From Multifurca ochricompacta (Eukaryota > Basidiomycota > Agaricomycetes > Russulales > Russulaceae), in contig WTXG01000158.1 in NCBI GenBank assembly GCA_022496185.1, positions 21,426-85,425 on the forward strand: a DNA stretch of 64,000 bases. The letters run 5' to 3'. Of the stretch, positions 21,589 through 33,639 are shown piece after piece (position 1 is the first letter of the stretch; each line of letters starts with the position of its first letter). Below the pieces are notes generated by a model that was given only the letters and a program-made list of their open reading frames with translations, made no database searches and was not told the origin of the DNA. Position numbers and translations under genes: made by a program.

Positions 21589-22505
21589 ATGTCTCCTGCC
21601 AGTCATGTCTCCCCTTCACCACCTATCTCTGAGACCCTATCAACCAGCACCGCACCGACCACCAGGTAACACGGGATCGGGATCCTTACCGTCTCCAGAC
21701 GCATTGCTCATCTCTTCCAGGTCTCTTGATCAAGTCCTTTCTAACACTTCACGGCGTGCGGCGACGTTTGAAATGCAGATCAAAGCCCTTGAGGTGTGTG
21801 CTATATCTTTCCCCTCCACCCATGCCACTAAATTTTTATCAACGGATAATTTACTACCACTCTTCACACAAACACAACAGGAGAAGCTCGCGGAGGACTT
21901 AAGCAATTGCCGCGCAATCGAAAGTTCACTTAAGGAAGCCTTCAATAGTATCAAGGTGCGCGATGCCACCCGCCCTCTGTTCTTTGTCCTCGCCATCACC
22001 TCTTGCTGGGTGTGCATGACTAAACGAAATCCTCCAGCGCAACTACCGCCGCGCAGATAAAGACGCGCTCCGTACGCACGTGCCTCAGATCGACACCGAG
22101 CTCGACCAAGCACTTGGCGTACTTGACGAGCTTGAGATGCGACTTCCGGCTATCCGCACGCAAGCTGCGCACGTGTGCCATTTGTACGACTCTAGCCGCG
22201 GCAAGGTACTCCACTGCCCCCTGCCTTTGTCTCCGTCCATCTGAACAACGTTAACGTGCCATTTCACTGCATAGGCGCGGCTGCTGGTAGATGACCTCCG
22301 CTGGCTGAATCGCGACTTTACGAGTCGCTGGCGTGCGGTCGTCTTCTCGCGTTCGAGCCCAGTGTCGTGGCGCTGGCGTGCGACACTGCGCGCACTCTTT
22401 GCGCTCGCATTTATTCTGGTCACATGGGCCATGTGGATTGCCCTGTTGGGTGTATACCGTGCTCATCGGCAGCGGCTGGTGTGGGGAGAGCGGCTCATCT
22501 CATAG
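21589..22505 (+). CDS. Hypothetical 207-aa protein with C-terminal membrane segment
   Basis: Five exons join in frame: 21589-21665, 21721-21793, 21881-21955, 22038-22205 and 22275-22505. All introns have GT-AG ends (55, 87, 82 and 69 nt). The protein starts with a Ser/Thr/Pro-rich segment (residues 1-26). A charged, probably helical central region rich in Leu, Glu and Arg follows (about 30-150), with SLDQVLSNTSRRAATFEMQIKALE and DTELDQALGVLDELEMRL text. A single hydrophobic segment (about 170-192, LFALAFILVTWAMWIALLG) comes just before a short basic tail ending at TAG 22503-22505. This layout suggests a tail-anchored membrane protein with a coiled coil. I do not recognise the family. No stop or shift is seen, so it looks intact. 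Confidence 0.75.
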
Positions 22506-23931
22506 AGCCGTAACATGACTTAGCATTTCATTGTTATTTTCTTTTTTCTTTCAATGTACACTTTTGGTTAGGCGTTGAGCTCGCCTCTTTCCTTGTTTTT
22601 CTTGGTACGTCCGGCGAAGAATGTAGCATAATCACGCATAGTTCAGTAGCTTAATCATACCTGGTGGGCTTCCATTGATCCTAAGTTAGTCCTAAGTTCT
22701 AGGGATGAGGAATAATGCCCGCATACCACGTGAGTGAGGTATACCATCCTGAGGGGGTGATGGCGTTGCCAGCTGCAAATCCCATTAAACTATATGTTAC
22801 CTACACACGCCCAATGCGCCCCAGGCAACCATGTGAATGTTGATCACGATAAGTCCCGCAATGCGGCACATGAGGGAAGAGCCCTCTTTATGTCCGCGGG
22901 TGGTCGACAGCGAAGGTCCGAATTGGTGTTCTCAGCTCGGCTCAATGCAACACATATATACATCAGCATCACGTAAGCATCAATAGGCGTTCGGAGCAAT
23001 GGTCTATCACGTGATAAATACGGTTGACTGGTTGGTCTCCTTCTGGTCTGGTACTAGTACTTGCACAGAGCGTTCTCTTCTGCTTATTCCATTTCATCCA
23101 AGGAATTCCTGATCTCACTTTTATATGCCTCATAAACACCCAATCATGATCGCCATACCCGCTCTTTTCGAAGTTACCTCACGATCCAATCTTTTGGTAC
23201 CCTAAGCACAGTGATTGCGATCACCGTGTCAACCATCAAGTGTGCCAAGATATGTTTCATTTGTGAAAGGTGTTCGAGGCGTAGCATGAGTAGAATTCGA
23301 CGCAGCCGCTATGGGTGCGTTGATATAAAAAGCGAGAGAGCCGTGAGCAAGAAGGGATCCTGAACGCCAGATGTGGGAGTGTGATTTCACTTGAGGTGCG
23401 TCACAAATATTGCCAATTTGCTAGCCCCGGGAGATTTTTGATGACACGCACCGTTATCAGAACTCAGGTTTTTCGCGCTCGAAGAAGCTCCTTATCACCG
23501 CGTCAGCAAAGAATACCGGTATCATGTCACAACTCGTTGCCGTTAATTGTCCTCGCGCCTATGTTATCCGACACGCGGTTACTGTAACACTCGTGCGAGA
23601 AGTGTCGAAGCGGGTCAAGATATCTGTTCAATGCAATTTGTCGAACTACGTGAATAAAACCGTGGCATAAGGTACTGCGTGGAACTGGTAAAGAAATGCT
23701 TAAAGTAAGCGAGCCCCCACTGTGCGCTATCTATTGAATTGCACGCACTGGCAAGGTGCCCTGGCTTGTCAAATATAGCATAAACCCAACACACCAACCC
23801 AGAGTGAGGCCATCAGGTACGTCATGCCAGGCGTATGGTCTTAGTGAAGGGAGTCTTCCAGTGGGTCTGCCCATTGCCACGGTGTTGTTCATGATCTATG
23901 TTACTGATATTTCGTCATGACCTGACCAAAG
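22506..23931. other. Intergenic region without supported gene
   Basis: I see no gene here. Open segments (22794-22976, 23381-23587) are short and without family signatures. The GGTATCATGTC and CGCACGCACT-type text is single-copy in the window. CpG is retained, unlike in the old transposons around the island. Confidence 0.45.
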
Positions 23932-24069
23932 AGATATCAAGCTGAACGGGATCAAAGGCACACTCACAGACAGCACAGGTCCGAGATGAATCAAGATTCT
24001 CCTGCCAGACATGCTCGAGATGGCCAAGCAATATGACTCCAAGTTGTCAGTGTGCTTCAAACTTTTCAG
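23932..24069 (+). pseudogene. NLR3: remnant of one NLR N-terminal exon
   Basis: This stretch is a close relative of NLR exon 4. It corresponds to NLR2 exon 4 (26699-26843) and NLR1 exon 4 (16090-16228). The shared end is almost identical: CAAGCAATATGACTCCAAGTTGTCA, then a two-base loss, then GTGCTTCAAACTTTTCAG at the splice donor. The upstream part keeps the GAACGGGATCAAAGG and GAATCAAGATTCTCCTGCCAGACATGCT pattern. No other NLR exon is visible next to it. It shows that the locus once held a third, plus-strand NLR. Confidence 0.75.
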
Positions 24070-24253
24070 ATCCATGGTATTAGATACTTGTGACAACTGG
24101 CATGTAACACTTCACACCACCAGATCCAAAACAGCTCAATATCTTACGTCTAGCCTGCGGTTGTAGGTCATCAGAGTTGTCTATGATGTAGTTATCCAAT
24201 CCAGCACGGTGATTAAGTAATGTCACTTCGTAAAGGATAATACTAGTGACTGC

Positions 24254-27200
24254 CTACTTTCCTTTCTCCATCATAAACAAAACCTTATCCAACCTTTTCT
24301 TACTCTGTTCCTCCCCTTCTTTGTGTTGACCTTGATGATATGCACCTATTGCCTCTTCAAACATGTCCTTTGCCTTCATGACTCAGATTTCTCTATATAG
24401 AGCATTCCCAGCCCATTTAGAGCATATCCTACACCTGAGCCATTGTTGGCAGCCTTGTAAAGTTCATAAGCTTTTTTAAATGAGGCAGAAGCCTCTTCTA
24501 GCTTGTGCTGCTCTAGGTATGTTTCTCCAAGGGTGCAATGACAAGCTCCTTGACCTAAAATATTGTTTGCAAGTTTGTAGAGGTCTAAAGCCAACTGAAG
24601 TGAGGATTCTGCTTTAGCTAGCTTGTTCTGTCTTAGATATATATCTCCAAGTCTGGAATAATCATTTCCTTGGCCAATGACACTGTTGATAGCCTTATCA
24701 ATCTCCAAGGCTTGCTGATATGTCCTTCTGCCTCATCTAACTTGCCCAACTGTACATATGTGTCTGCAAGCCCAGAATATACTCTGCTTTGACACAAGAT
24801 GTCATCAGCTGCCTTGGAAAAGTTTAGAGCTTTCTGAAATGAGGCTTCTGCTTCACTGTAATTTCTCATCTGCAGGTATATGCCCCCAAGTTTTTCATGA
24901 CTCTCTCCTTGACCTGAAATGTTATTGGCTGCCTCCCACAGTTTTAAGGCCTTTTGGAATAAGCCCTCAGCTTCATTGCTTGCACCTTGGGCAAAGTAGA
25001 TGTCTCCAAGGTCATTCAAAATAGATGCATATGAAAGATCATAAGTATTTCCATGTGACAAGCATATCCTTTCAGCTTCTTTTAATTTTTGTGTTGCAAT
25101 ATTCAAGTCATCTGCATAGACATACAACAAACTCCATGCTCGGAAACACATTATCAATGATGAGGCTGTCCCATGGTTTTGTTGTAGAAATTGAACAACC
25201 TGGCTTATTAACTTATCAGAAAGGTCTCCAATGTTTCTATGCAACTCTGTAAATGGGATGATGGCATTGATGATCCTTTGATGATCTTCATAGTTGGATT
25301 CTATAAGGCCTAATAGTACAGCTTTGGTGTTATTCACTTCCAGCACCATTTCAGCATACTGCTGGGGTTCTGCATGCCATAGACTGATGGATGCCAGAGT
25401 GAGATAAAAGTCCTCCAGGGATCCCTTGTACTTTGGTGAAATCAGGCCATGATGATTGCAAAAATGCCTGATAATTGGATGTGGATGATATCTCTCTCCA
25501 CTCAAGTTTATCAGCCCACACTGCTGGAGCACTTGAAGACATGTGGTAATCTCTATGTCCCCAAGAATTTCATGAAATTTGTCCAATTTCTGTATATGCA
25601 TCCCATCTGGGAGCATACTAAGAACCCCAAGCAAATCCTTGGCCCTTGGGTTGGCCATCATTCTTCCACTGTCAATGGATAGCTGAATGGAGTACTCCAG
25701 ATTTGAAAGCCTATGTGCCTGACCCCTTTGCACAACTCTTGTCTGCCTTGAATTCCAATCCTTCCACAATAATGCAGGTGGGGTCACCTGTGAAAGATGG
25801 GCCAACAGATTAACAGCAAGAGGAACATAGTCCACAGCTTTAATAAGCTCTTCTGCATGATCATCATAAATGTCTGCAATGTGCATCCAGATCTCTTTGG
25901 CAGCATGGTAATTGAGTGTCTGCAATGGCGCCAATGGCGGTTTTGTCCATTGTGTCTCTGATGGCCTCTCTGTGCCCCGCATGGTGATGAGGACAGTGAC
26001 ACGGCCAAGTTCTGTGACACCAGATAAAATCCCCTCGACAGAGTGCCTAGTGTCCCCGGCTTGGTCCCAGGGCGTTTCAAAGTTGTCAAAACAGATAATA
26101 CACTCCTTTGCTTCCAGTGAGGTACGGATGCGAGACCAGAGGGAATCTGAAGGACCCTTCAAGACTCCGAGCACCTTTCCGAGTTCAATCAAGAGAGCAC
26201 CAGAAGACGAAATAGATTCGCAGGCAACAAAGTACCTAGCGGCACCATAGTGTTCCCTCACACGATCGTGAGTGAGGACGGCATTTGAAAGGGTGGTTTT
26301 TCCATATCCACCAGGACCAAGGATGGCGATGCGGGCGGGATGAGATCCGATGTTGGTGAAAATCATGTGGATTATTTGAGCAAGCTCAGCATCACGTCCA
26401 AAGAATATTTGCGGTGTTCGTGGTCCCGTTGGCATGGAACTATTTTACGATCAGTAGGCATCCAGATCAGCGACACACCCAAGAAGCGCTTACGTGACCT
26501 CCGTCGGTGTAGCATTGGTAACCTATCGAAGCGATTGATAAACCCGCGTCTGAGGTGCGAGTGATTGCCACATACCGCCACATTGCGCTCCATAACAATT
26601 TGGGCAAACCGGGAATCCAAAGCCATCTTCGCCTATAGGGGATGAGAAGTTGGGCGAATGGCACGGATAAAGTGAATCAGTTTAGGACCATGACTAACCT
26701 GAAAAGTTTGAAGCACATTTGACAACTTGGAGTCATATTGCTTGACCGTTTGAAGCATGTCCGCGCGTAGAATCACCTTCTTGATGCGTCCAGTCTCCGC
26801 GCATTCTTTGAGCGCAGCTTCGATTCCGTCCAACTCGCTTTCCCTTCAGTCAGGTCGTGACAAAATACAATTAATGCAGAACCTACGTGCGAATGGACAG
26901 CAATATAGTGCGCAGGCCAGCCGGGAGGTCTTCTTCCTTCAGGTTGTGGGTTTGGCAGGACTCTCCCACATTAACAACGATATTGGCCACACTGGTGAGC
27001 TTTTGCATGACTGCCTCCCAATCTCCCTTAAACTGTTTCACTTCCTGTTCACAGATTTATTAGCGTTAAAGAGAGAAATATGAGGGAGGAATTAGGGACA
27101 TACGCCTCGCATCTGGAGTGCCAGTAGGAGGAGGCCTGCGATCGGGCCAATAAAGGGGACGTTGGTCGCGAGAGCACTCCCCTCCTTCAGAAGAGCGAGG

Positions 27201-27421
27201 GAAGTCTGTATCGCAGTCGTCGCGACAACTGTACGTCCGCCGATTGACCCCGATGGGACAGGAGCGGTATCACCAGTTGCTGGTACCAAAGTCGATCAGG
27301 AAACTTCAAAGAAAGAAGGAGGGGCTGGAATTATCTAAGACTCACGAGCTGACCACTTGTCCCTAGAAGACGCAAAGATCTTCCGGAAGGATTGTCTGAA
27401 TGAAAATGATTTAGATTGCAT
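24254..27421 (-). pseudogene. NLR2: NB-ARC/TPR NLR-like gene with two frameshifts
   Basis: The exon layout matches NLR1: 27346-27421, 27104-27279, 26887-27044, 26699-26843, 26576-26632, 26494-26522 and a long last exon from 26439 to about 24254. Exon 3 is 158 nt in both genes. The N-terminus is MLKL/HeLo-like (QTSLALLKEGSALATNVPF). The NB-ARC part keeps ILGPGGYGKTTL, IICFDNFETPWD and YVPLAV. About six TPRs follow, more diverged from each other than in NLR1. A one-base loss near 24721-24727 (AEG-HI instead of AEA-S-YQQ) shifts the frame, and the protein would stop at 24633. A second shift near 24385 separates the last TPR from the C-terminus that ends at 24254. A truncated but active product without the last repeats cannot be excluded. 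Confidence 0.8.
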
Positions 27422-27620
27422 TGTTAGAGAAAACTTGCCGGAGTTGCTGAATTGCTTGTCACTAGACGACAGTTTTGATCGAAAAAAGATGAGGCACCAC
27501 CCCAGACCAAACTCTCCCCCCCACACTGACATTTCCAAAAAAAGAGAGTAGAACAAACATCAACCAAATATCATTACAAATCACGGTCATGTGACATGTA
27601 GACGACATGACAATGGTCAG
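27422..27620. other. Upstream region of NLR2
   Basis: Short AT-rich region upstream of the NLR2 start codon, presumably its promoter. No specific element was recognised. Confidence 0.35.
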
Positions 27621-27796
27621 TAGGGTTGCGGATAAAATAGGTACTTTTTTACCAACCCAATATTTACCAGTAAATTATCAGTAATTTACTGGTAATTTAC
27701 TGGGCTGCTGTGAGAGGTAGTAATTTACCAGGTCATGTACCTATGTGACTGTAATATATGAGCATCAAATGTTCAAAAATTCAACTAAATGTACAA
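27621..27796. repeat. AT-rich repeat R, right copy
   Basis: Inverted relative of 14200-14366. It starts TAGGGTTGCGGATAAAAT, continues through ACCAACCCAATATTTACC and GGTAGTAATTTACC, and ends near CAACTAAATGTACAAG. Another element begins immediately after it at 27797. Together the two R copies frame the NLR island in opposite orientation. Confidence 0.6.
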
Positions 27797-27965
27797 GTAG
27801 TGATGTGCACGGCTCGGCTCAAAGCCGTAAGCCGGCCGTTTCTGAGCCGGAAAAAGCCGGGCCGACATAGGCCGTGAAAATGGCTTCCAGCAGCCCACAG
27901 CTCATTGGAAAGCCTGAAGCTGCGGCTTAGGCCACGGCTTTTGGTGGCTGAGTCATGCTTTCTAT
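27797..27965. mobile_element. Terminus of a hAT-like element (hAT4), one end only
   Basis: Starts TAGTGATGTGCACGGCTCGG, a TAG-type hAT terminus. It is followed by dense GCCGGC, AGCCG and GGCTT motifs in direct and inverted order, as in hAT subterminal regions. I could not find the matching inverted end before the Tc1-C2 element at 28690, so this is a truncated or rearranged copy. Confidence 0.45.
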
Positions 27966-28493
27966 GAACCAGAATACCAGTACAGAGATAGTCCAACATA
28001 ATTGTGATTGCATTTAGATTTTAGATAAAACAATTGATGAGATAAAAACACACCTTACATTAATCAAGATACTGAGTATATACATCTCAGATCAATCATG
28101 TAATTAAATCACATTGCAAGATAATGCATTTGTTTACTTTAATTTAGTAGCTGATATAGTACATCTGAAATAGGAATTCTGAAGGAAATGGGCATGGTGC
28201 AGACTTATATTTTAGATACTCTGTTAACTTAGAGACTTAGGTGCTTGTGATAATGTGATAGCAACTGCTTTATCTATAGCAGATTTAGTGGCTTTATACA
28301 GCTACTAAATCAAAGTAAACAAACACACATGTTATCTTGCTTGTTAATGAAAGTGATTTAATCACATGATCAATCTGAGATGTATATACTCAGTATCTTG
28401 ATTAATGTAAGACACATTTTTATCTCATCAATTGTTTTATCTAAATGCAATCACAATTATCTTGGACTATCTCTGTACCAGTATTCTGGTTCA
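27966..28493. repeat. Fold-back repeat with about 190-bp arms
   Basis: The left arm (27966-28152, starting GAACCAGAATACCAGTAC) is the inverted copy of the right arm (about 28300-28493, ending GTACCAGTATTCTGGTTC), with an AT-rich loop of about 150 bp. The arm contains a GATAAAAACACACC, TTAATCAAGATACTGAG, TATACATCTCAGATC series. That series follows the same order as the 56-bp minisatellite unit, suggesting a diverged relative. Confidence 0.75.
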
Positions 28494-28687
28494 ACAAATT
28501 CAATGCTGTCCTGTATGTGCATTTTTTATGCAGCAAAGGACATTATAGATACATGTGGCCATTGTTTGAGTAATATTAATTGATAATCTGATTGTAGAGT
28601 AGTCTAAAGTAGTCTAGTATGTATTTTAGATAATGCCGGACCAGCAGAAACAATCGCACATTAGTAAATAAGATGTGTCAGGGTACT
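28494..28687. other. AT-rich spacer
   Basis: AT-rich sequence between the fold-back repeat and Tc1-C2. I see no gene or clear repeat. Confidence 0.4.
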
Positions 28688-28689
28688 TA

Positions 28690-29560
28690 CAGTAACCCAC
28701 AAAACTGTTCCAATGTTTGGCCATCCTGAAGAGATTGACCTACCACACAATGAGAATAATTTCCAAAATTAGTAGAAATTGATAGATGATAGTGTAGCAT
28801 CTAAGCTTCAATTAGAGCCTATACTAATGTCAATTGAGTCAGTGGTGCATGATATATAAAATGTTTTGTGGCCTATTGCACTTATGATGGAATGGGGGTG
28901 TATGATATGGGAGGGGCCAGGTATGGCTTGAAAATTTGATGGGAGGATGGACAGGCATTGTATGTTGATAGAGGAACCCATTAACAACTTCTGAAGTGCT
29001 CTAGTCACTTCCACATCTGTGTCTGCCCTGCCAGAGGAGATAAGGCAAACAGCATGCTGAGCATTTCTCTCTGTCAGCCTCCTTGGTCTCCCTCCATTTG
29101 ACTTGGGATGGTAAGGGCAGTATTTATGACACATCTGGAGATGATAACAGTGCCATGGCCAGTCATAGTTGACACTTCATGGGCAGATTTGCTTGAAGTG
29201 AGGAGGGAGATGATTTGAGTCCTTTTGGCAGCAGAGAGGGCATGCATGGTAAGAAGCAAGTGTTGTTGATGATTATTTGGTGTATGTTTAACTTATTAAA
29301 CATTGTCACATGACTGTCAATGCATTTGCATGACCACCAGATACTGGTTTTGTCATCTCACATGTCAGCCACAAAACTGTTCCAATGATAATGCCTCACA
29401 AAACATTTTATATATCATGAACCACTGACCCAATTGACATTATTATAGGCTCTAATTGAAGCTTAGATGCTACACTATCCTCTACCAATTTCTACTAATT
29501 TTGGAAATTATTCTCATTGTGTGGTAGGTCAATCTCTTCAGGATGGCCAAACATTGGAAC
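28690..29560 (-). mobile_element. Tc1/mariner element Tc1-C2, truncated by gypsy E
   Basis: Begins CAGTAACCCACAAAACTG next to TA (28688-28689) and is closely related to Tc1-C at 8210-9817. It has single-unit organisation: terminal repeat (about 190 bp), minus-strand transposase fragment (28808-29259, MHALSAAKRTQIISLLTS), then the second terminal repeat. That second repeat is cut at CATTGGAAC by the gypsy E LTR at 29561. It lacks the DDE domain. Confidence 0.8.
28808..29259 (-). pseudogene. Tc1-type transposase DNA-binding fragment in Tc1-C2
   Basis: Minus-strand fragments with the same helix-turn-helix and GRPRRLTERNA linker as in Tc1-C. One frameshift occurs near 29075-29130. No catalytic domain is present. 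Confidence 0.7.
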
Positions 29561-29872
29561 TGTTACACCTCAATTTTATACCATCAAAGGCGCAATATGC
29601 GCCCATCAACTCTTTCCTATTTTCCCCGCTACTTTTAATCAGATCGGTCGATCACAATATCACTTTACTATATAGTAGCTAGATAGCAAACACCTCGAGT
29701 CTCAGACTCGAGCTCTTGTATCTTTCAGTATTACAATCAGACTTTGTTGTTTCTCCTTTCTCTGGATTGTCCTGCGAACAATCCCAGACGTCTAGACCAC
29801 TGAACACCTCCTTTGGAGCCCCTGAATCACGACTTCTGATCTCGCGCATGATATGGCCTGCTGACTGTAACA
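29561..29872 (+). repeat. 5' LTR of gypsy E
   Basis: A 312-bp sequence from TGTTACACCTCAATTT to CTGACTGTAACA, with matching TGTTAC/GTAACA ends. It lies directly upstream of the gypsy E Gag start at 29935. A candidate primer-binding site starts at 29873 (TTAGCTCGAGTC). The plus-strand TATA region is near 29665-29678. The left edge cuts into Tc1-C2. Confidence 0.75.
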
Positions 29873-29934
29873 TTAGCTCGAGTCTCCCCAGAACCATGAA
29901 TCAGTAAAACCCAAACGAACAAACGAACAAACCA

Positions 29935-31130
29935 ATGTCAACCCCAAACGTCGCACAACCGATGGTGCAGCTAGTGCAGCTTACACTACCATTCAGTCTC
30001 TCCCCATGCGGTATCAATGACGTACCACAGGATCAACGACCAGGCTTAACCTGGCTACAACCCGGAGTACTCGGAGCACCCTGGCAAGGGTATTTTGGAA
30101 TATTAAATAACGTTCTCATGCCTGTCAAACAAGTCCACAGAATATGGTTCGAAATATATTATTTTATACACTTGCAAGACTACCAAGCAACCCGAGTTGC
30201 TTGACCTGAGCTCAACCTACCACAGAACCCTGCCGCTGGCATAGATTTCCAGGCCCTGCAGCAAGGAGGGGCAATCATCCAAAACAACCCCCCTGCAACT
30301 ACCGTAGTCCCACCAAGGGTGACTACCCCTCCCACCAGTAAGCTGATATCTAATCACCTCGAAGGGTTGCTCCCCTTCAAGTACAATGGAGACCAATCAA
30401 AGGCCAAGTACTTCCTAATGCTCTTCAACCAGTTTATGAGCATCAACCGGGATGCTGACATTGCAAAAGACCCTCTTTGAAAATCACATTTCTTTATCCA
30501 ACAGATGGAGGGAGAAACTGTCCAGGGTTTCCAAATTTGGATGACAGAATATCTTCTCACTGTCGAAAATGACCCCTCCCGACTTCCATGGCAAAAGAAT
30601 GTGTGGGAAGCACTTGAGCAACAATTTAAAACTGCCTTCTATGACTTTGCAGTGCACGAGCGAGCCCAGGATGAGATTAGAAAGCTCAAGATGAAAGATG
30701 GCAGAATTGACGAGTACATCTCTGCTTTTATCACGCTTGTGCATCATGCGGGACTGAGCCGAGATGAACCGAACACCTTACAACAGTTCGCACAAGGTCT
30801 TCAAGGACGCCTCGCCGAATCGTGTATCACCCTACACGCACCTGCCACTCTAGACCAGTGGATCTCAGCATCTCAGACACAGCAGCGAAACTTCCTTGCT
30901 ATACAAGCCATTCGCGATAATGACAACCCTCAAGGTTGACAAGCCTCTGGATTCTTTTGGCAACGACAGGGGCAATCAAGTAACCAAGTGCAACTGCAAC
31001 AACAATGTGCTACTGATGCTATGGACATAGATGCCATTCGACGAGCCATTACTGATGAAGACAAGGAAAAATACTGACGTGAGGGGCAATGCTTCAACTG
31101 TGGGAGGCAAAACCACATCTCTTGAAACTG
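29935..31130 (+). pseudogene. Gypsy E Gag with CCHC zinc knuckle
   Basis: The start at 29935 (MSTPNVAQP) leads into an N-terminal part, then the capsid region with LEGLLPFKYNGDQSKAKYF, VWEALEQQFKTAFYDF and DEYISAFITLVHHAGL. The zinc knuckle CFNCGRQNHIS-x-NC near 31090-31135 keeps its Cys and His residues, but the residue before NC is a TGA. Other TGA stops are at 30202-30204, 30478-30480, 30937-30939 and 31075-31077. Confidence 0.85.
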
Positions 31131-31385
31131 TCTGGACAAGAAGACACGCACCGCAGTTGCAGTATCCAGTGACACAAACACAAGCACCAATTCTCCGGGA
31201 CCAACTGGTACGACGACGGCTGTGCAAACTGCACAAAAGACCACAACCCCCTCGATGAGCACGATTGCGGATGTTCTGAAGAAGATAACCGCGGAACAGG
31301 AGGAGGAGCTGCGAGGACTAATGGGATCGCCCGACCGAGAGGGTTTTACTGAGGCCTGAAGGACCGTCCCGTCCTGAAGGCCATA

Positions 31386-33197
31386 TTGAGTAAGAATGTA
31401 CCTAGATCATTGAAAATCGAAGCATCATTCTCTCAAAATGGGACCATGTTAGCCCTGGTCGATAGTGGCACTACCAAGAATTTCCTACACCCCAGATTTG
31501 TCCATGAAAAGCAATTAATAACCCGACCTCTAGATAACCCTCGGAAGTTGAGCAACGCTGACAGAACAAGTAACTCAATCGGACAAATAACCCAGTATGT
31601 CGACTGTATAATCTCCACCGGAGGGAAAACAAGTCAACAGCAATTTTTCATCGCAAACCTGGGTGACGAGCAAATTATTTTGGGATACCCCTGGTTAGCG
31701 GATGCCAACCCTACTATTGATTGGACAAATGGAATAATCAAAGATCCGGTCAGTATCATTCCCCAGCAACCACTGAAACTTGCAGCCCTTGGACTACTCC
31801 CTGGGGAGGAACTATATGTACGCCTCCGCTGGGTGTCGCCCACTCAAGCCCTCACCGAACAGGGCTCACCCACGATTACTGAAGAAATCCCTCCGCAATA
31901 TCAGCAGTTTGCCAAAGTCTTCTCTGAGACGGAAGCACTCCGACTTCCGGACTCACGGCTCTGGGACCATGCCATCGACTTGAAACCTGACGTGCCCTCC
32001 TCTCTCGATTGCAAAATCTACCCCTTAAATCCTAGAGAACAGGAAGCTTTGGATGAGTTCCTCAAGGAACATCTGACGAAGGGATACATCTGAGAATCTA
32101 AATCACACTACACCTCGCCATTCTTCTTTGTCAAAAGAAAGACGGGAAATTGAGGCCAGTGCAAGACTACAGGAAGCTGAATGACTGGACCATCCGTAAC
32201 ACATACCCCTTACTGTTAATCAACGAATTGATCACTAAAGTATGACATGCCTCCCTGTTCACAAAATTCGATGTCTGCTGGGGATACAACAATATTTGCA
32301 TCAAAGAGGGCGATCAGTGGAAAGCGGCCTTCAAAACAAACAAGGGTCTCTTCGAACCCTTAGTAATGTACTTTGGGCTTACAAACTTGCCAGCCACCTT
32401 TCAGACAATGATGAACGCACTCTTCAGAAAAGAACTGGATGAGGGATGGCTGGTTATCTACATGGATGATATACTAGTCACAACCGCAGACGATGCCATG
32501 TTCCACGAACAGTGTGTAACAAGGGTGCTGCAGATTCTCCAAGACAATGATTTATTCCTCAAACTAACAAAATGTGTCTTTCATGCAACGACTGTCGACT
32601 ACTTAGGCATGGTTCTCACCAGAGGTACCATAATGATGGACCCTGTAAAGGTCAAGGGAATCCTCGATTGGCCAGTTCCGGCCAATGTCCATCAAGTGCG
32701 AAGCTATCTCAGGTTTGGAAACTATTATCACCGGTTCATAAAAAATTACTCTCACGTCATGTGACCCCTAATCGATCTCACCAAGCAAAATGTTCCATGG
32801 AATTGGGGAGAAAAGGAAGACATGGCATTCCATGCCTTGAAGAGGGCTTTCACTACAGCACCCATACTCCATCAGCCTCAAATGGATTGACCCTTCTACC
32901 TGTCGACGGATGCATCCGGCTTTGCTATCAGCGCTGAATTAGCACAACAAGATGACAAAGGGCAACTCCACCCACTGGCATTCCTATCTAAGTCACTCAA
33001 CGAAACACAATGTAACTGGGACATCTATGACCACGAACTCTTCGCCATCTGGTTACCACTCATTGAATGGCGTCAATACCTGGCTGGTTCCCCTCATGTG
33101 CTCACTGTGTTTACAGATCATCATAATCTCCAATATTTCCGCAAGGTGCAGAAGCTCAACAGGCGGCAAGCCCGATGGCACCTCGATCTGATGGAAT
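31386..33197 (+). pseudogene. Gypsy E protease, reverse transcriptase and RNase H (first part)
   Basis: The protease shows LVDSGTTKNFLHPRF and IILGYPWLADANPTIDW. RT follows with [18 protein letters not shown], the FDVCWGYNN block, LTNLPATFQTMMN and VIYMDDILV, then RNase H with STDASGFAISAELAQQ and TDHHNLQYFRKVQ. TGA stops at 32091-32093, 32243-32245, 32762-32764 and 32888-32890 lie where homologous RTs have Arg (for example GYIRES). One A is lost near 32136. Two Arg positions in the WGYNN block are Cys. The segment ends at the hAT2 insertion point. Confidence 0.88.
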
Positions 33198-33639
33198 TAG
33201 GGCCTAGCATGAGTGCACTCGTGAGTTACCCGGATCCGAACTTGCGGGTATTTAGATTAGATAATCCCATACTCGGATCCACATGAGTATGTTCCCATGG
33301 ATCACCTGGAGCTGCGAGTCCTATACTCGCACGGATCCGAGTACTCGTGGGTATACTCGTAGGTTTACTTGAAAGGTTTGAGGCAGCCAGAGATCTTCAT
33401 CTTGCATACACAGAAAGAATATATATATTACTACAATCCCACGAAGTTTCAAGTCAGATCATGCATCCGATCCAAAATAAAACAAGAATCAGTTACAATA
33501 TCTATAGAAATGCGAAAAAACGTGAAGTGTGGGGCGTGCTGATCGGACTGTGCATTGCCTTCCTATCTAGGAAGGTAGGCTTAAGAATGCACGCGTCGGC
33601 ATGCATCGGTACAGAGATGCTGGGATCACGCCTAATTGA

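Noticed and set aside
24633..24727. NLR2 frameshift explained as an intron
   Set aside because: The homologous TPR text continues immediately in the next frame with only one base missing, which leaves no room for an intron.
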